Positions 7,334-16,493 of a stretch of DNA of 53,600 bases are shown piece by piece. The notes beneath the pieces were generated by a model. It did not search any database and was not told the origin of the DNA. It was given only the letters and a program-made list of their open reading frames with translations. Each line of letters starts with the position of its first letter. Within the stretch, counting starts at the first letter, position 1. The position numbers were made by a program, and so were the translations under genes. Origin of the DNA: Nitrospina sp. (GTDB lineage Bacteria; Nitrospinota; Nitrospinia; Nitrospinales; Nitrospinaceae); NCBI GenBank assembly GCA_020430445.1, contig JAGQJZ010000008.1, positions 1 to 53,600 of the forward strand, in the 5' to 3' direction.

Positions 7334-9036
7334 AACGAAAAATCCCCGCCACCCGCCCCATGGCCATGGACCGTTGTCCGAAGCGTTCGCCCCGGGCGGG
7401 AACCTCGCTCAAATTGAGCTGTTGCGACTGGGATACGGAAGCGGCGCTGAGGATGTTGCAGAACAACCTCGACGACCGCGTGGCGCTCCACTGGAAACAG
7501 TTGATCGTTTACGGCGGCAGCGGGAGGGCGGCCCGCAACTGGACCGAGTACCACCGCATCGTCCACGAATTGAAACGTCTAAAACCCGACCAGACGTTGT
7601 GCATCCAGTCAGGCAAACCGGTCTACATCGCCAAAACGCATCCGGAAGCGCCGCGCGTCGTCATCGCCAATTCCAACCTCGTACCCGCCTACGCCACGCC
7701 CGAGCACTTCGATCAACTGGACCGCATGGGACTGATGATGTACGGTCAGATGACGGCGGGAAGCTGGATCTACATCGGCACGCAGGGCATTCTGCAAGGG
7801 ACTTATGAGACCTACGGCGCCTGCGCGTCCATGAGTTTCAACGCGCACAGCCTGGCGGGGAAATGGATTTTCACCTCCGGCCTGGGCAACATGGGCGGGG
7901 CGCAACCGCTTGCGGGGACGATGAACGAGGCGAGCGTCCTCGTCGCCGAGGTCGACCCGACTCAGCTGCAACGGCGTCTCAAGGAAGGCTATCTGGATCG
8001 CGCCACGGAATCGATGGATGAGGCGCTTGAATGGATCGATTCCGCTCTAAAGGACAACCAACCGGTGAGCGTCGGCCTCCTCGCCAACGGGGCCACGGCA
8101 CTGAAGGACCTGTTGAAGCGGCGGCGCATTCCCGACATCGTATCCGACCAGACCCCGGCGCACGATCTCATGGACTACGTGCCGGAAGGCGGAAGTTACG
8201 ATTCGCTAATGAAGTTGAAAGCGAAGCAGCCGGAGGAATACCGCAAGCGTTCGCTCGCCACCACCGTCGAGCACACGCGGGCGATGATCCAGATGCAGGA
8301 GGAAGGCGCGGTGGTGTTCGACTACGGCAACAATCTGCGCGGCCAGGCGGAGCTTGGCGGTCTGAACGTGCGCAAGGCGGACGGTTCCTTTATCTATCCC
8401 GGATTCGTTCTGGCCTATGTGCGCCCGCTGTTCTGCGAAGGACAGGGTCCTTTCCGCTGGGCCCTGTTGTCCGGCCGGAAGAAAGACCTGTGGACGGTGG
8501 ACGAGGCGGTGCTCAAAACGTTTCCGGAAAAAATCGCCCTCCGGCGCTGGATTGAAAAAGCACAAAAGCAGGTGCCCATACTCGGTTTGCCGACGCGCGT
8601 CTGCTGGCTGGGTTATGAAGAGCGCGCGCGGATGGGCGCGGTGATGAACCGGCTGGTGAAAACCGGCAAGGTGGCCGCGCCGATCGTCATCGGGCGCGAT
8701 CATCTGGACTGCGGCAGTGTGGCTTCACCCAACCGGGAAACCGAAGGCATGCTCGACGGAAGCGATGCGGTGGCGGACTGGCCGCTGCTCAATTTCGCCA
8801 TCAACGGAATCTCCGGCGCAAGCTGGATCAGTTTTCATCACGGCGGTGGCGTGGGTATCGGTAATTCGCTGCACGCGGGCATGGTCGTCGTGGCCGATGG
8901 CACGAAGAAAAAGGCCGACCGGCTGGAGCGCGTGCTGACCAACGACCCCGGTCTGGGCGTCGCCCGGCATGTGGACGCGGGTTACGATCTGGCAAAGAAA
9001 GTGGCGAAGAAAAAGAAGGTTCCCTTACCCAAATGA
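7330..9036 (+). CDS. hutU: Urocanate hydratase
   Basis: A 568-residue cytosolic enzyme converting urocanate to imidazolonepropionate with a tightly bound NAD+. Hallmarks in order are YGGSGRAARNW (61-71), GTYETYGACA, the NAD-binding FTSGLGNMGGAQPLAGT (181-197), VFDYGNNLRGQA and C425 in GLPTRVCWLGYEERARMG. These are followed by IGRDHLDCGSVASPNRETE and a HHGGGVGIG segment. Length is normal for the family. The first 30 residues are less conserved than usual before LSCCDWDTEAALRML, but the frame is continuous. It starts inside the hutG stop and is followed 6 bases later by hutI. Confidence 0.96.
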   Translation: MKRKIPATRPMAMDRCPKRSPRAGTSLKLSCCDWDTEAALRMLQNNLDDRVALHWKQLIVYGGSGRAARNWTEYHRIVHELKRLKPDQTLCIQSGKPVYIAKTHPEAPRVVIANSNLVPAYATPEHFDQLDRMGLMMYGQMTAGSWIYIGTQGILQGTYETYGACASMSFNAHSLAGKWIFTSGLGNMGGAQPLAGTMNEASVLVAEVDPTQLQRRLKEGYLDRATESMDEALEWIDSALKDNQPVSVGLLANGATALKDLLKRRRIPDIVSDQTPAHDLMDYVPEGGSYDSLMKLKAKQPEEYRKRSLATTVEHTRAMIQMQEEGAVVFDYGNNLRGQAELGGLNVRKADGSFIYPGFVLAYVRPLFCEGQGPFRWALLSGRKKDLWTVDEAVLKTFPEKIALRRWIEKAQKQVPILGLPTRVCWLGYEERARMGAVMNRLVKTGKVAAPIVIGRDHLDCGSVASPNRETEGMLDGSDAVADWPLLNFAINGISGASWISFHHGGGVGIGNSLHAGMVVVADGTKKKADRLERVLTNDPGLGVARHVDAGYDLAKKVAKKKKVPLPK

Positions 9037-9042
9037 ACGACG

Positions 9043-10287
9043 ATGGCTGAACGCATGAAACCGCTCATCTGTTTTCGCAACATCGGCGCGTTGATCCAGA
9101 TCCGCCCCGGACCGCCGCCGCGCCTTGCCATAAGGAAGGGCTGCGCTCTGCTGGTGCGGGATGGCCGCGTCGAGAAGGTGGTGGCAGATTCAAAAATCAG
9201 CACCCGGGATGTTTCGATAACGGTGGACCTCAAGGGCAAAGCCGTGATTCCCGGGTTTGTCGATTGCCACACGCATCTTGTGTACGGCGGCACCCGCAAG
9301 GATGAAATGGAACAGCGCCTGGATGGCGCTTCCTATCTTGAAATTCTGCAGCAGGGCGGCGGTATTCTCAGCACCGTCAAAGCGACGCGCCGGGAAACGG
9401 AAGACGCGTTGTTTGAATCGGCACGCCGGCGGATGCGGCGGATGATGACGCTCGGCACCACCGCCTTCGAGATCAAATCCGGTTACGGTCTCGACCTGAA
9501 GACCGAGATGAAGATGCTGCGTGTCGGCCGGCGTCTGCGCGAATCCTTAAACGTTCCGGTCATCCTCACCTACCTGGGCGCGCACGCGATTCCCAAAGGC
9601 GAAACGGTGGACGCTTATTTTCAATTCGTGATGGATCACCTGCCGGAGTTTTTGCCGTTGGCGGACGGCGTGGATATTTTCTGCGAGCGTGGAGTGTTCT
9701 CCGTTGATCAAATGGTGGGGCTTTTCGTGCGGGCCAAGGAACTGGGGTTTCGCCAACTCAGGGCGCATGTGGAGGAATTGTCGCATCAGGGTGGCGCTTT
9801 TCAGGCGGCGCGGCTTGGTGCTCTGTCGTGCGACCATCTGGAATACGCCTCTGCGAAAGAGATCCGCGCCATGGCGAAGACAGGCTGCACGGCGGTGTTG
9901 ATGCCGGGGGTCACCTGTTTTTTGGGCGGAGAGAAACTGCCGCCGGTCGGGAAGATGCTGGAGGCGGGCGTGAACATTGCGCTGGCCACCGATTGCAATC
10001 CGGGGAGTTGTCCTTCCTATAATATGCAGACGGTGTTGAATCTGGCGCTGTCGTTGTACCGTCTGCCGCCGGACCGGGCGCTCATCGCCGCCACTCATGG
10101 CGCGGCCAAGGCCCTGGGTGGCGAAAAGGATTACGGCGGCCTGCTCCCCGGACAGCGCGCCGATTTCGCCGTGCTCAGGACCGGTGACTACCGCGACCTG
10201 TTTTATTATTTCGGCGACAACTTCGTTGCCGAAACCTGGCTAGCGGGAAAAAAAATCCAACCCGAAAAAATCCCTGCCGCTTTCTAA
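9043..10287 (+). CDS. hutI: Imidazolonepropionase
   Basis: The 414-residue amidohydrolase opens the imidazolone ring to give N-formimino-glutamate, linking HutU to HutG. Metal ligands are visible in FVDCHTHLVYGGTRKDE (H76, H78). Family motifs follow: GGGILSTVKATR, EIKSGYGLDL, YLGAHAIP, HVEELSHQGG, DHLEYAS and ATDCNPGSCP. It is the third gene of the hut operon, 6 bases after hutU. No histidine ammonia-lyase (hutH) lies in the window, so that first step must be encoded elsewhere or urocanate must be obtained another way. Confidence 0.96.
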   Translation: MAERMKPLICFRNIGALIQIRPGPPPRLAIRKGCALLVRDGRVEKVVADSKISTRDVSITVDLKGKAVIPGFVDCHTHLVYGGTRKDEMEQRLDGASYLEILQQGGGILSTVKATRRETEDALFESARRRMRRMMTLGTTAFEIKSGYGLDLKTEMKMLRVGRRLRESLNVPVILTYLGAHAIPKGETVDAYFQFVMDHLPEFLPLADGVDIFCERGVFSVDQMVGLFVRAKELGFRQLRAHVEELSHQGGAFQAARLGALSCDHLEYASAKEIRAMAKTGCTAVLMPGVTCFLGGEKLPPVGKMLEAGVNIALATDCNPGSCPSYNMQTVLNLALSLYRLPPDRALIAATHGAAKALGGEKDYGGLLPGQRADFAVLRTGDYRDLFYYFGDNFVAETWLAGKKIQPEKIPAAF

Positions 10288-10482
10288 AACTAACAGGCCT
10301 TTGATAGCTCTATATTTTTTGTTCCGGTAACTCCCGGTTTGTCTTGAGATAGAGCAGGTTGGCTCCCTGACGGGCAACGCGTTGGGACTGACCGGCACGC
10401 CATTGGCGCAACGATGCGCTGCCAGTCTGGGTTTGTAAATTATTAAGAGAAAATGAGTAAACGGCGCCTCATCAATTTCAAA

Positions 10483-10510
10483 TTGACAGAGGCGAAATAA
10501 AGTGTAGGGT
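10483..10510 (+). promoter_or_regulatory. Candidate sigma-70-type promoter upstream of the secreted protease
   Basis: The 398-base gap after hutI contains no gene. TTGACA at 10483-10488 is followed after 16 bases by TAGGGT (10505-10510), which would leave a leader of about 170 bases before the protease start at 10686. The -35 element is perfect but the -10 is weak. Confidence 0.35.
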
Positions 10511-10685
10511 CATTTTGATAATACGAAAATTCATGCTTTTTTGGGCTAAAAATCATCCGGTTGCAAAGGATCGTTCCCGTTCTTCTGAAGTTGAAGTTTG
10601 GCCTGTGGATTCGGCGATGGGAAAGTATTCGTGGCGTGGGCAGATCACCTGATTTTCAAAACCTCTATTTCGGACAGGGAAGAAG

Positions 10686-13600
10686 ATGAAAAACGACTCT
10701 GAAAATCAAATCAAAAGGATCGGTATGCGGGTTTTCATTTTACTGGGACTGTTGTTTATCCCGTTCATACATTCGGCAAAAGCGCTGGCGCAGGCACCCG
10801 AATTGTCGGTTACGCCGGGCACGGATCTGGACGCAAGCGGACTCCAGGGCGGTCCATTTTCACCCGGGACGAAGACGTACACCCTGTCCAATACCGGTGC
10901 TTCTCCTTTGAACTACAGCGTGGGCATCACCGAAAACGGTTTTGCCCTGATGGAAGGAGCTTCCGCTCCGCAGGCGGCGGCTTCTGCTTCACCGGACGCG
11001 AAACCATCGCAGGATTTGTCGGCCAAGGGCCTGGCGCAAACGGAGCAGTCGCCCGAGCGCGTCATCGTGAAGTTCAAGGGCAACGCGGCGCAGTCGATGG
11101 CGAACGGCGTGGTTCAAAACTCCGTCGAGACCGGTCTGGCAGCCGCCGGAACGGCCATCTCAAAGCACATGCCCCATGTGGGAATTACAGTTCTCAACGT
11201 CACGAACAAAGGCAAGGCGCTTGATAAAATCCTGGATGAACTCAATCAACTGGATTTTGTCGAATACGCCGAACCGGATTACACGCAGCACGCGGACCTG
11301 ACGCCCAACGATCCTTCTTTTTCCAGCCTGTGGGGGTTGCACAATATCGGGCAGAGCGGCGGGACCGTGGATGCGGATATCGACGCGCCCGAGGCCTGGG
11401 ACGCGAATACAGGAAATCCGGCGGTTGTGGTCGCCGTGATCGATACTGGCGTGGACTACAACCATGTGGACTTGGCGGCCAATATCTGGAGCAATCCCGG
11501 TGAAATTCCCGGCAACGGCATCGACGATGATGGGAATGGATACGTCGACGACATCCACGGCATCGATGCGGTCAACAATGACAGTGACCCGATGGACGAT
11601 CACAATCATGGAACGCATGTTTCCGGCACCATCGGCGCAGTGGGCAACAACGGTGTCGGCGTGGTCGGCGTCAACTGGAACGTCCGCATTCTGGGGTGCA
11701 AATTCCTGAGCGCCGGGGGATCGGGTTCCACGTCCGATGCGATCGAGTGTCTCGACTATATCCTGGGTTTGAAAAATGCAGGCATCAACGTCAAACTGTC
11801 GAACAACAGTTGGGGCGGCGGCGGATTCAGCCAGGGGCTGCTCGACGCCATCGAGGCCAATGGAGCGGCGGATATCCTGTTCGTGGCCGCCGCGGGTAAC
11901 AGTTCCGTGAATACGGATGCCTCTCCGCATTATCCTTCCAGTTACGATTCGGATTCCATCATCTCCGTCGCTTCGACGGACCGGAACGACGGCCTTTCCG
12001 GTTTTTCAAATTTCGGGGCGACCACAGTGGACCTCGGCGCTCCGGGGAGCAGTATTCTCAGCACCACCATCGGCAACACCTACAGCACGTTCAACGGCAC
12101 TTCGATGGCGACGCCGCACGTGGCCGGAGCGGCGGCTTTGATCTGGGCGCAACAGCCGGGTCTGCCGGCGCTGGGGATGAAGTCGCTGATCCTGAATTCG
12201 GTCGATCCCATCGCTTCTCTGTCGGGGAAGACCGTCACCGGAGGCCGCTTGAATGTCAACACGGCTCTGAGTTGCACTCCCGGCAACCCCACGATGCTGA
12301 TTTCCTCACCGGCGCCCGGATTCGCCGTTCCTCTCAGTCAAAGTACGGTGGTTGTCGTTTCCCTGTCCGATTGCGGACTGGCGGTCACCGGCGCGGCGGT
12401 CACGGTCACGCCCACCAACGGCGATGCGGTGTTCAGTCTTCTCGATGACGGGGCGGCCCCGGACGGAACGGCCAATGATGGGACTTACACCGGAAGCTGG
12501 TTTCCGGGAAGTGCGGGCTCTGTCACGCTGGATATCGCCGCTGACGACAATGGAAACGTCATCAATGGTTCGGTGAGCGGTGAGGCGCAGGCCAATTATA
12601 TTTTCAATGACCAGGTCGCCTTCAACTGGATCGACGCCACCACGGGCACCAATGCCGGGGTTGCCGGGGACGACACGTCGGTCAACATTCCCATTGGATT
12701 CGATTTCGATTTTTACGGCGTCAGCCAGAGCACCGTCACCGTTTCTTCCAATGGATACCTGACGTTCGGCGGAACCGGGACCGTTTACACCAACTCCGGC
12801 ATCCCCAATACGGCGCAGCCGAACAACCTGATCGCGCCGTTCTGGGACGACCTCAATCCCGGAAGCGGCGGCGCGGTGTATTACCTGTTGGAAGGGACGG
12901 AGCCGAACAGGAGGCTGACCATCGAATGGCAGGGCGTTCCCCATTACCCGGACACGGGAGCGGCGACTTTCGAGGTCACCCTGTTTGAGGGAACCCATTC
13001 GATCCTCTTCCAGTATCAGGACGTGGATTTCGGCAATGCTGCCTACGACAACGGAGCCTCCGCGACCGTGGGGATTGAAAACAACCCGGCGAACCTGGGG
13101 GTCCAGTATTCCTTAAACAGCAGCGCGATCTCCAGTCAATCGGCGATCCTGTTTTTCCTGCCGCTGGTCACGGTTGTGGACCATGGGGGCGGAACCCTCG
13201 CCGGGGGGGCCAGCACAACGGTGGACGTCACCCTTGCGCAAGCGGTGAACAACCTGAGCCCGGGGTTCTATTCGCAAACGGTTGCCTTCAGCAACCTCAC
13301 CAATGGCCTGGGGGACACCACGCGCGATGTGAACCTCACCGTGTTGGGAGGTGCCGTTCGCAACGATTTTGATGGCGACGGCGATTCGGACCTTCTGCTG
13401 GTGCACGACGATGGAAGTATCGTTTCGGTTTTACAGGAAAACTCTGTGTACCAGTCGCACGGCCTGCTCCTGCAGGTGGACCCGCTCCAGGGCTGGACGG
13501 TGCACGCGACGGGGGATGTCAACGGAGACTTGAAGGCGGACATCGTGCTCTACAACACCACAACGGGCGAAATCAGAACGGTGTGGGTGGACGGCACCGC

Positions 13601-14279
13601 GGTGTTGAATAATCTCCCAACTTTCACTCTGGACCCGGGGCTGGGTCTGGAGTTGAGAGGTGTGGGCGACTTCGATGGCGACGGGTTGGCGGAAATGATC
13701 GTGTACCATCCCACGCAGGGTTGGACGGGAATCGTGTTCCTGAGCGGTGGGGCGTATTCCTCGCTCATCTGGGCGATCACTATTGATGAACCCAATGACT
13801 GGACCTTGAAGGAAGTGGCGGACCTGACGGGAGACAGCAAATCGGACCTGGTGACCTACAACACGGTCACGGGCGAGGTGCGCGCCATCGAAATGGACGG
13901 CGCGACGCCTGTCACCGAAGTCACGTTATTCACCTTGCCTCCGGCAACGGGCTTTACCGTGGAAGACACGGGAGATTTTAACGGGGACAGTAAAACCGAT
14001 ATCCTGGCCGTCCAAGCCTCCTCCGGGGCGCTGATACCTCTGCTGATGGACGGTCTGGTGTATCAATCGTCCTTCGTCCCGGGCAATATGCCGCCGGGTT
14101 TTGGACTTGTCAATGCGGGGCTTTACGGCAAGGACAGTAAATCGGATTTTCTGATCTTCAACGACAGCAATGGGGAGGTGAATACTTTTTACCAGGATGG
14201 CGCACTCGTCAATCTGGTCACGACGGTGTTGAACCTCGGCGCCGCCTCCGGCTGGAGTCTCCATAACGGTAACCCTTAA
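10686..14279 (+). CDS. Secreted subtilisin-like (S8) protease with FG-GAP-like repeats
   Basis: The 1197-residue protein has a signal peptide (hydrophobic 15-35, ending ALAQA). A propeptide-like region (ERVIVKFKGN to EYAEPDYTQ, about 123-200) comes next. The peptidase S8 domain has the full triad: D253 in AVIDTGVDYNH, H308 in HNHGTHVSG and S473 in FNGTSMATPHVAG. A region with nidogen-like features (about 640-820: FNWIDATTG, VSSNGYLTFGG, APFWDDLNP) follows. The C-terminal third has six VCBS/FG-GAP-like units of the type GDxNGDxKxDxxxY, suggesting a calcium-binding propeller or rod. No sorting tag was recognised. It is monocistronic with its own terminator, and would digest extracellular protein or act at the cell surface. 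Confidence 0.9.
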   Translation: MKNDSENQIKRIGMRVFILLGLLFIPFIHSAKALAQAPELSVTPGTDLDASGLQGGPFSPGTKTYTLSNTGASPLNYSVGITENGFALMEGASAPQAAASASPDAKPSQDLSAKGLAQTEQSPERVIVKFKGNAAQSMANGVVQNSVETGLAAAGTAISKHMPHVGITVLNVTNKGKALDKILDELNQLDFVEYAEPDYTQHADLTPNDPSFSSLWGLHNIGQSGGTVDADIDAPEAWDANTGNPAVVVAVIDTGVDYNHVDLAANIWSNPGEIPGNGIDDDGNGYVDDIHGIDAVNNDSDPMDDHNHGTHVSGTIGAVGNNGVGVVGVNWNVRILGCKFLSAGGSGSTSDAIECLDYILGLKNAGINVKLSNNSWGGGGFSQGLLDAIEANGAADILFVAAAGNSSVNTDASPHYPSSYDSDSIISVASTDRNDGLSGFSNFGATTVDLGAPGSSILSTTIGNTYSTFNGTSMATPHVAGAAALIWAQQPGLPALGMKSLILNSVDPIASLSGKTVTGGRLNVNTALSCTPGNPTMLISSPAPGFAVPLSQSTVVVVSLSDCGLAVTGAAVTVTPTNGDAVFSLLDDGAAPDGTANDGTYTGSWFPGSAGSVTLDIAADDNGNVINGSVSGEAQANYIFNDQVAFNWIDATTGTNAGVAGDDTSVNIPIGFDFDFYGVSQSTVTVSSNGYLTFGGTGTVYTNSGIPNTAQPNNLIAPFWDDLNPGSGGAVYYLLEGTEPNRRLTIEWQGVPHYPDTGAATFEVTLFEGTHSILFQYQDVDFGNAAYDNGASATVGIENNPANLGVQYSLNSSAISSQSAILFFLPLVTVVDHGGGTLAGGASTTVDVTLAQAVNNLSPGFYSQTVAFSNLTNGLGDTTRDVNLTVLGGAVRNDFDGDGDSDLLLVHDDGSIVSVLQENSVYQSHGLLLQVDPLQGWTVHATGDVNGDLKADIVLYNTTTGEIRTVWVDGTAVLNNLPTFTLDPGLGLELRGVGDFDGDGLAEMIVYHPTQGWTGIVFLSGGAYSSLIWAITIDEPNDWTLKEVADLTGDSKSDLVTYNTVTGEVRAIEMDGATPVTEVTLFTLPPATGFTVEDTGDFNGDSKTDILAVQASSGALIPLLMDGLVYQSSFVPGNMPPGFGLVNAGLYGKDSKSDFLIFNDSNGEVNTFYQDGALVNLVTTVLNLGAASGWSLHNGNP

Positions 14280-14299
14280 ACTGATTTCAGTTTTCCAGG

Positions 14300-14342
14300 A
14301 ATCCCCCACTGTTTCTTCGTGAACGGTGGGGGATTTTTTTTG
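14300..14342 (+). terminator. Rho-independent terminator after the S8 protease
   Basis: ATCCCCCAC (14301-14309) pairs perfectly with GTGGGGGAT (14326-14334). A minor GTT/AAC extension surrounds a TTCG loop, and a run of T follows. It lies 21 bases after the protease stop codon. Confidence 0.92.
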
Positions 14343-14381
14343 TTCTGTTGTTTTGCCATGTTCCCGTTGTTTGTCTGATCA

Positions 14382-14455
14382 GGACTCCTTGCGGAGGGCG
14401 GCTTCTTTCCACTTAAAATTCCGGCGATGGGTTTTACTGCAGAATCGGGTGGGGT
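14382..14455. repeat. Dispersed intergenic repeat copy
   Basis: 'GGACTCCTTGCGGAGGGCGG' (14382-14401) followed by 'GGGTTTTACTGCAGAATCGG' (14429-14448). This matches the pair of blocks after the tmRNA (5291-5358) and the two copies near 52.8 kb. It lies between the protease terminator and the metal-efflux cluster. Confidence 0.55.
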
Positions 14456-14494
14456 GTTCCCGTGGCCTGTCTGCTCAGGACTCAACAAAACGCT

Positions 14495-14522
14495 TTGAAA
14501 AGTAATTGATTTATTGTAGTCT
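14495..14522 (+). promoter_or_regulatory. Candidate promoter of the metal-efflux cluster
   Basis: TTGAAA (14495-14500), a 16-base spacer and TAGTCT (14517-14522) lie about 40 bases before the first gene of the czc-like cluster. The match is moderate. A short perfect inverted repeat, ACGCTT-GA-AAGCGT (14546-14559), lies between the AGGAG and the start codon of that gene. Confidence 0.35.
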
Positions 14523-14563
14523 AGGGTCACACCACAAAAGAGGAGACGCTTGAAAGCGTTGCC

Positions 14564-15055
14564 ATGATGAATCTGCGAAGACTATTTTCACATTTCCTTT
14601 TGGGAAAAAGGGGGAGGAATCCCGGTACTTTGTTTTTACTGGCCGGGCTTTTCAATCTCCTGTTTCTTCCGTTCATTCATTTTCATCCCAGCGAAACGCA
14701 CGCTCACATGGGGTATGAGCTTGAGCATCAGCATGCGGGGCATTTCCATTCTCCGGAGCTGGAAAGCCTGGCGTCTCTGGTTCATTCTCATGCCGAGGGA
14801 GAAGATCCCGAGGCGCATCCGGCCGGGCACACCCATTCATCGCCGGAGGAAGAATCCGGAAAAGTTCTGTTCCCGTTTGTTGCCCCGGGCGGCAAAATCA
14901 AGGCTTTCACGTTAACGCAGATCGACTTGGGTCTGTTTTCTACCGAACCGGCCCTGCGATTTTCGGGCAAGCCCGCTTCCTTGCATCAGCAGTTTTTCCA
15001 TCCCTGCCTTTACCTCGATCGTGTTCCCCCGGTCCGCGGACCGCCCTCCCTCTAA
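14564..15055 (+). CDS. Histidine-rich periplasmic protein of the metal-efflux cluster
   Basis: The 163-residue protein has a basic N-terminus and a hydrophobic helix (about 21-38). A histidine- and acid-rich segment follows (about 39-95, with HFHPSETHAH, HQHAGHFH, HSHAEGEDPEAH and HTHSSPEEE) that would bind Zn, Co, Ni or Cu. The rest is short and ends DRVPPVRGPPSL. I cannot assign it to CzcI or CzcE by sequence. Its place directly before czcC, czcB and czcA makes a periplasmic metal buffer or sensor for the pump likely. The AGGAG lies 18 bases before ATG, with a small hairpin between them. The second Met (14567) is an alternative start. Confidence 0.75.
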   Translation: MMNLRRLFSHFLLGKRGRNPGTLFLLAGLFNLLFLPFIHFHPSETHAHMGYELEHQHAGHFHSPELESLASLVHSHAEGEDPEAHPAGHTHSSPEEESGKVLFPFVAPGGKIKAFTLTQIDLGLFSTEPALRFSGKPASLHQQFFHPCLYLDRVPPVRGPPSL

Positions 15056-15158
15056 AAAGTTTTCACGACGTAGTACAGAACGATTAAACGTTAGGGGTCC
15101 GTCTGCCAATCTCAACGCGTGGCCGGCCTCTGAGTGAAATCAATACAGGGACAAATCC

Positions 15159-16493
15159 ATGAACATCATGCTGAGGGGCGCGGTGTCTCTTGTGCTGGCC
15201 TTCGGTCTTTTCCTGCAGCCGGCAGGGGCGCAAACCCAAACCGGCGCCGGCTCTGAAAGTAAAGCAGGCCTCGCGGGAGACCTGACTTTCGAACGTGTCA
15301 TTGCCGAGGTGCTTCTGAAAAGTCCGGAGCTCCGGGCGTTTTCTCTGGAAGTGCGGGCGCGCGAGGCGGCCACGTTGCAGGCCGGGCTGTGGGACAACCC
15401 GCAACTGCAGGTCCAGTCCGAAGATATCGCCGGCACGGGAAACTGGCCGAGCTACAGTAACACGCAGACGACGGTTCAGATCAACCAGTGGATCCGGCTG
15501 GGCGGGAAGATCGCCAAACGTGAACGCGTGGCCGGCCTGTCGCGCGATCTTGCGGAGTGGGATTACGAGATTCAAAGAATGAATGTCCTCACGCGCACGG
15601 GGCAGGCGTTTGTCGATGTCCTCCGGCTTCAGGAGCAAAAGCAACTGGCTGAAGACCTGCTGGGTCTTGCGCGTTCGAATTTCGACACCATCTCCAGCCG
15701 TGTGGAAAGCGGCAAGGTTTCTCCTATTGAAGAGGTGAAAGCGAAAGTGGCGATGGCGAAAACAAAAATGCACCGGGAAAACTTTTCGCGGCAACTGGAG
15801 TCGGCCAGACGGCGTCTTTCCAGTAACTGGGGCGAGAGGAAGGCGTATTTCGCCCGGGTCCAGGGCGATTTTTATTCCATCACCTCCCTGACGCCTTACG
15901 ATGCCCTGCTCGACCGGCTGGAGAAAAATCCCGTACTCGGGCGCTGGGCGACGGAGATGACCCACCGTCAGGCCAATGCCGACTATGAGGAATCGAAAGC
16001 CATTCCGGATATTCAGTTCCAGGGAGCCTACCGGCGGAAGGAAGAGCAGGGGGTCGACACGCTGGTGCTGGGATTGACCATTCCGCTCAATATTTTCGAT
16101 CGCAACCAGGGCGGTATCGCAGAGGCTTTCCACCGCCGGGAAAAAGCGCAGGCGGAACGGCAGGCGGTGGAATTGAGGTTGCAGTCCGTTCTGGCGGAAA
16201 CCTACAACCGCCTTGCGGTGGCGCATCAACAGGTGACCGCACTCAAAAGTGAAGTCCTGCCCGGCGCGCAAACGGCTTTCGATGCGGTGCAGGAAGGTTA
16301 CCGGTTCGGCAAGTTCGGCCTGCTCGACGTGCTTGACAGCCAACGCACGTTGTTCGAATCGCGTTCCCTGTACTTGCAGGCGCTGGGGGATTACCACAAA
16401 GCGGTGCTGGACATCGAGCGCCTTATTGGAGAGCCGCTGTCGTCATGGATTACAGAACCCAAGGGTATGGGCAGGGAGGCACCCGGTGAATAA
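15159..16493 (+). CDS. czcC: TolC-family outer-membrane channel of a heavy-metal RND pump
   Basis: The 444-residue protein has a signal peptide (about 1-25) and two outer-membrane efflux protein repeats rich in long helices (LRAFSLEVRAREAATLQAGLWDNPQLQVQSED early; DYHKAVLDIERLIGEPL at the end). DVLDSQRTLFESRSLYLQALGDY is a typical coiled-coil tip segment of CzcC-type proteins. It would form the trimeric outer-membrane duct for the CzcB/CzcA parts encoded next. The czcB start lies within its last codons. A long antisense reading frame (15084-16397) is a shadow of this gene. Confidence 0.9.
   Translation: MNIMLRGAVSLVLAFGLFLQPAGAQTQTGAGSESKAGLAGDLTFERVIAEVLLKSPELRAFSLEVRAREAATLQAGLWDNPQLQVQSEDIAGTGNWPSYSNTQTTVQINQWIRLGGKIAKRERVAGLSRDLAEWDYEIQRMNVLTRTGQAFVDVLRLQEQKQLAEDLLGLARSNFDTISSRVESGKVSPIEEVKAKVAMAKTKMHRENFSRQLESARRRLSSNWGERKAYFARVQGDFYSITSLTPYDALLDRLEKNPVLGRWATEMTHRQANADYEESKAIPDIQFQGAYRRKEEQGVDTLVLGLTIPLNIFDRNQGGIAEAFHRREKAQAERQAVELRLQSVLAETYNRLAVAHQQVTALKSEVLPGAQTAFDAVQEGYRFGKFGLLDVLDSQRTLFESRSLYLQALGDYHKAVLDIERLIGEPLSSWITEPKGMGREAPGE

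Noticed and set aside
7330-7470. Frameshift at the start of hutU
   Set aside because: The first ~30 residues look unusual, but the frame is continuous, begins in the hutG stop codon and joins the conserved LSCCDWDTEAALRML segment without a break.
15084-16397. 437-codon open frame opposite czcC
   Set aside because: It is antisense to a well-supported TolC-family gene and its composition (Arg/Gln/Pro-rich) is that of a shadow frame.
16249-16485. Upstream extension of czcB
   Set aside because: The frame extends into czcC but the protein only becomes CzcB-like from the GTG at 16486, which has a proper ribosome site.
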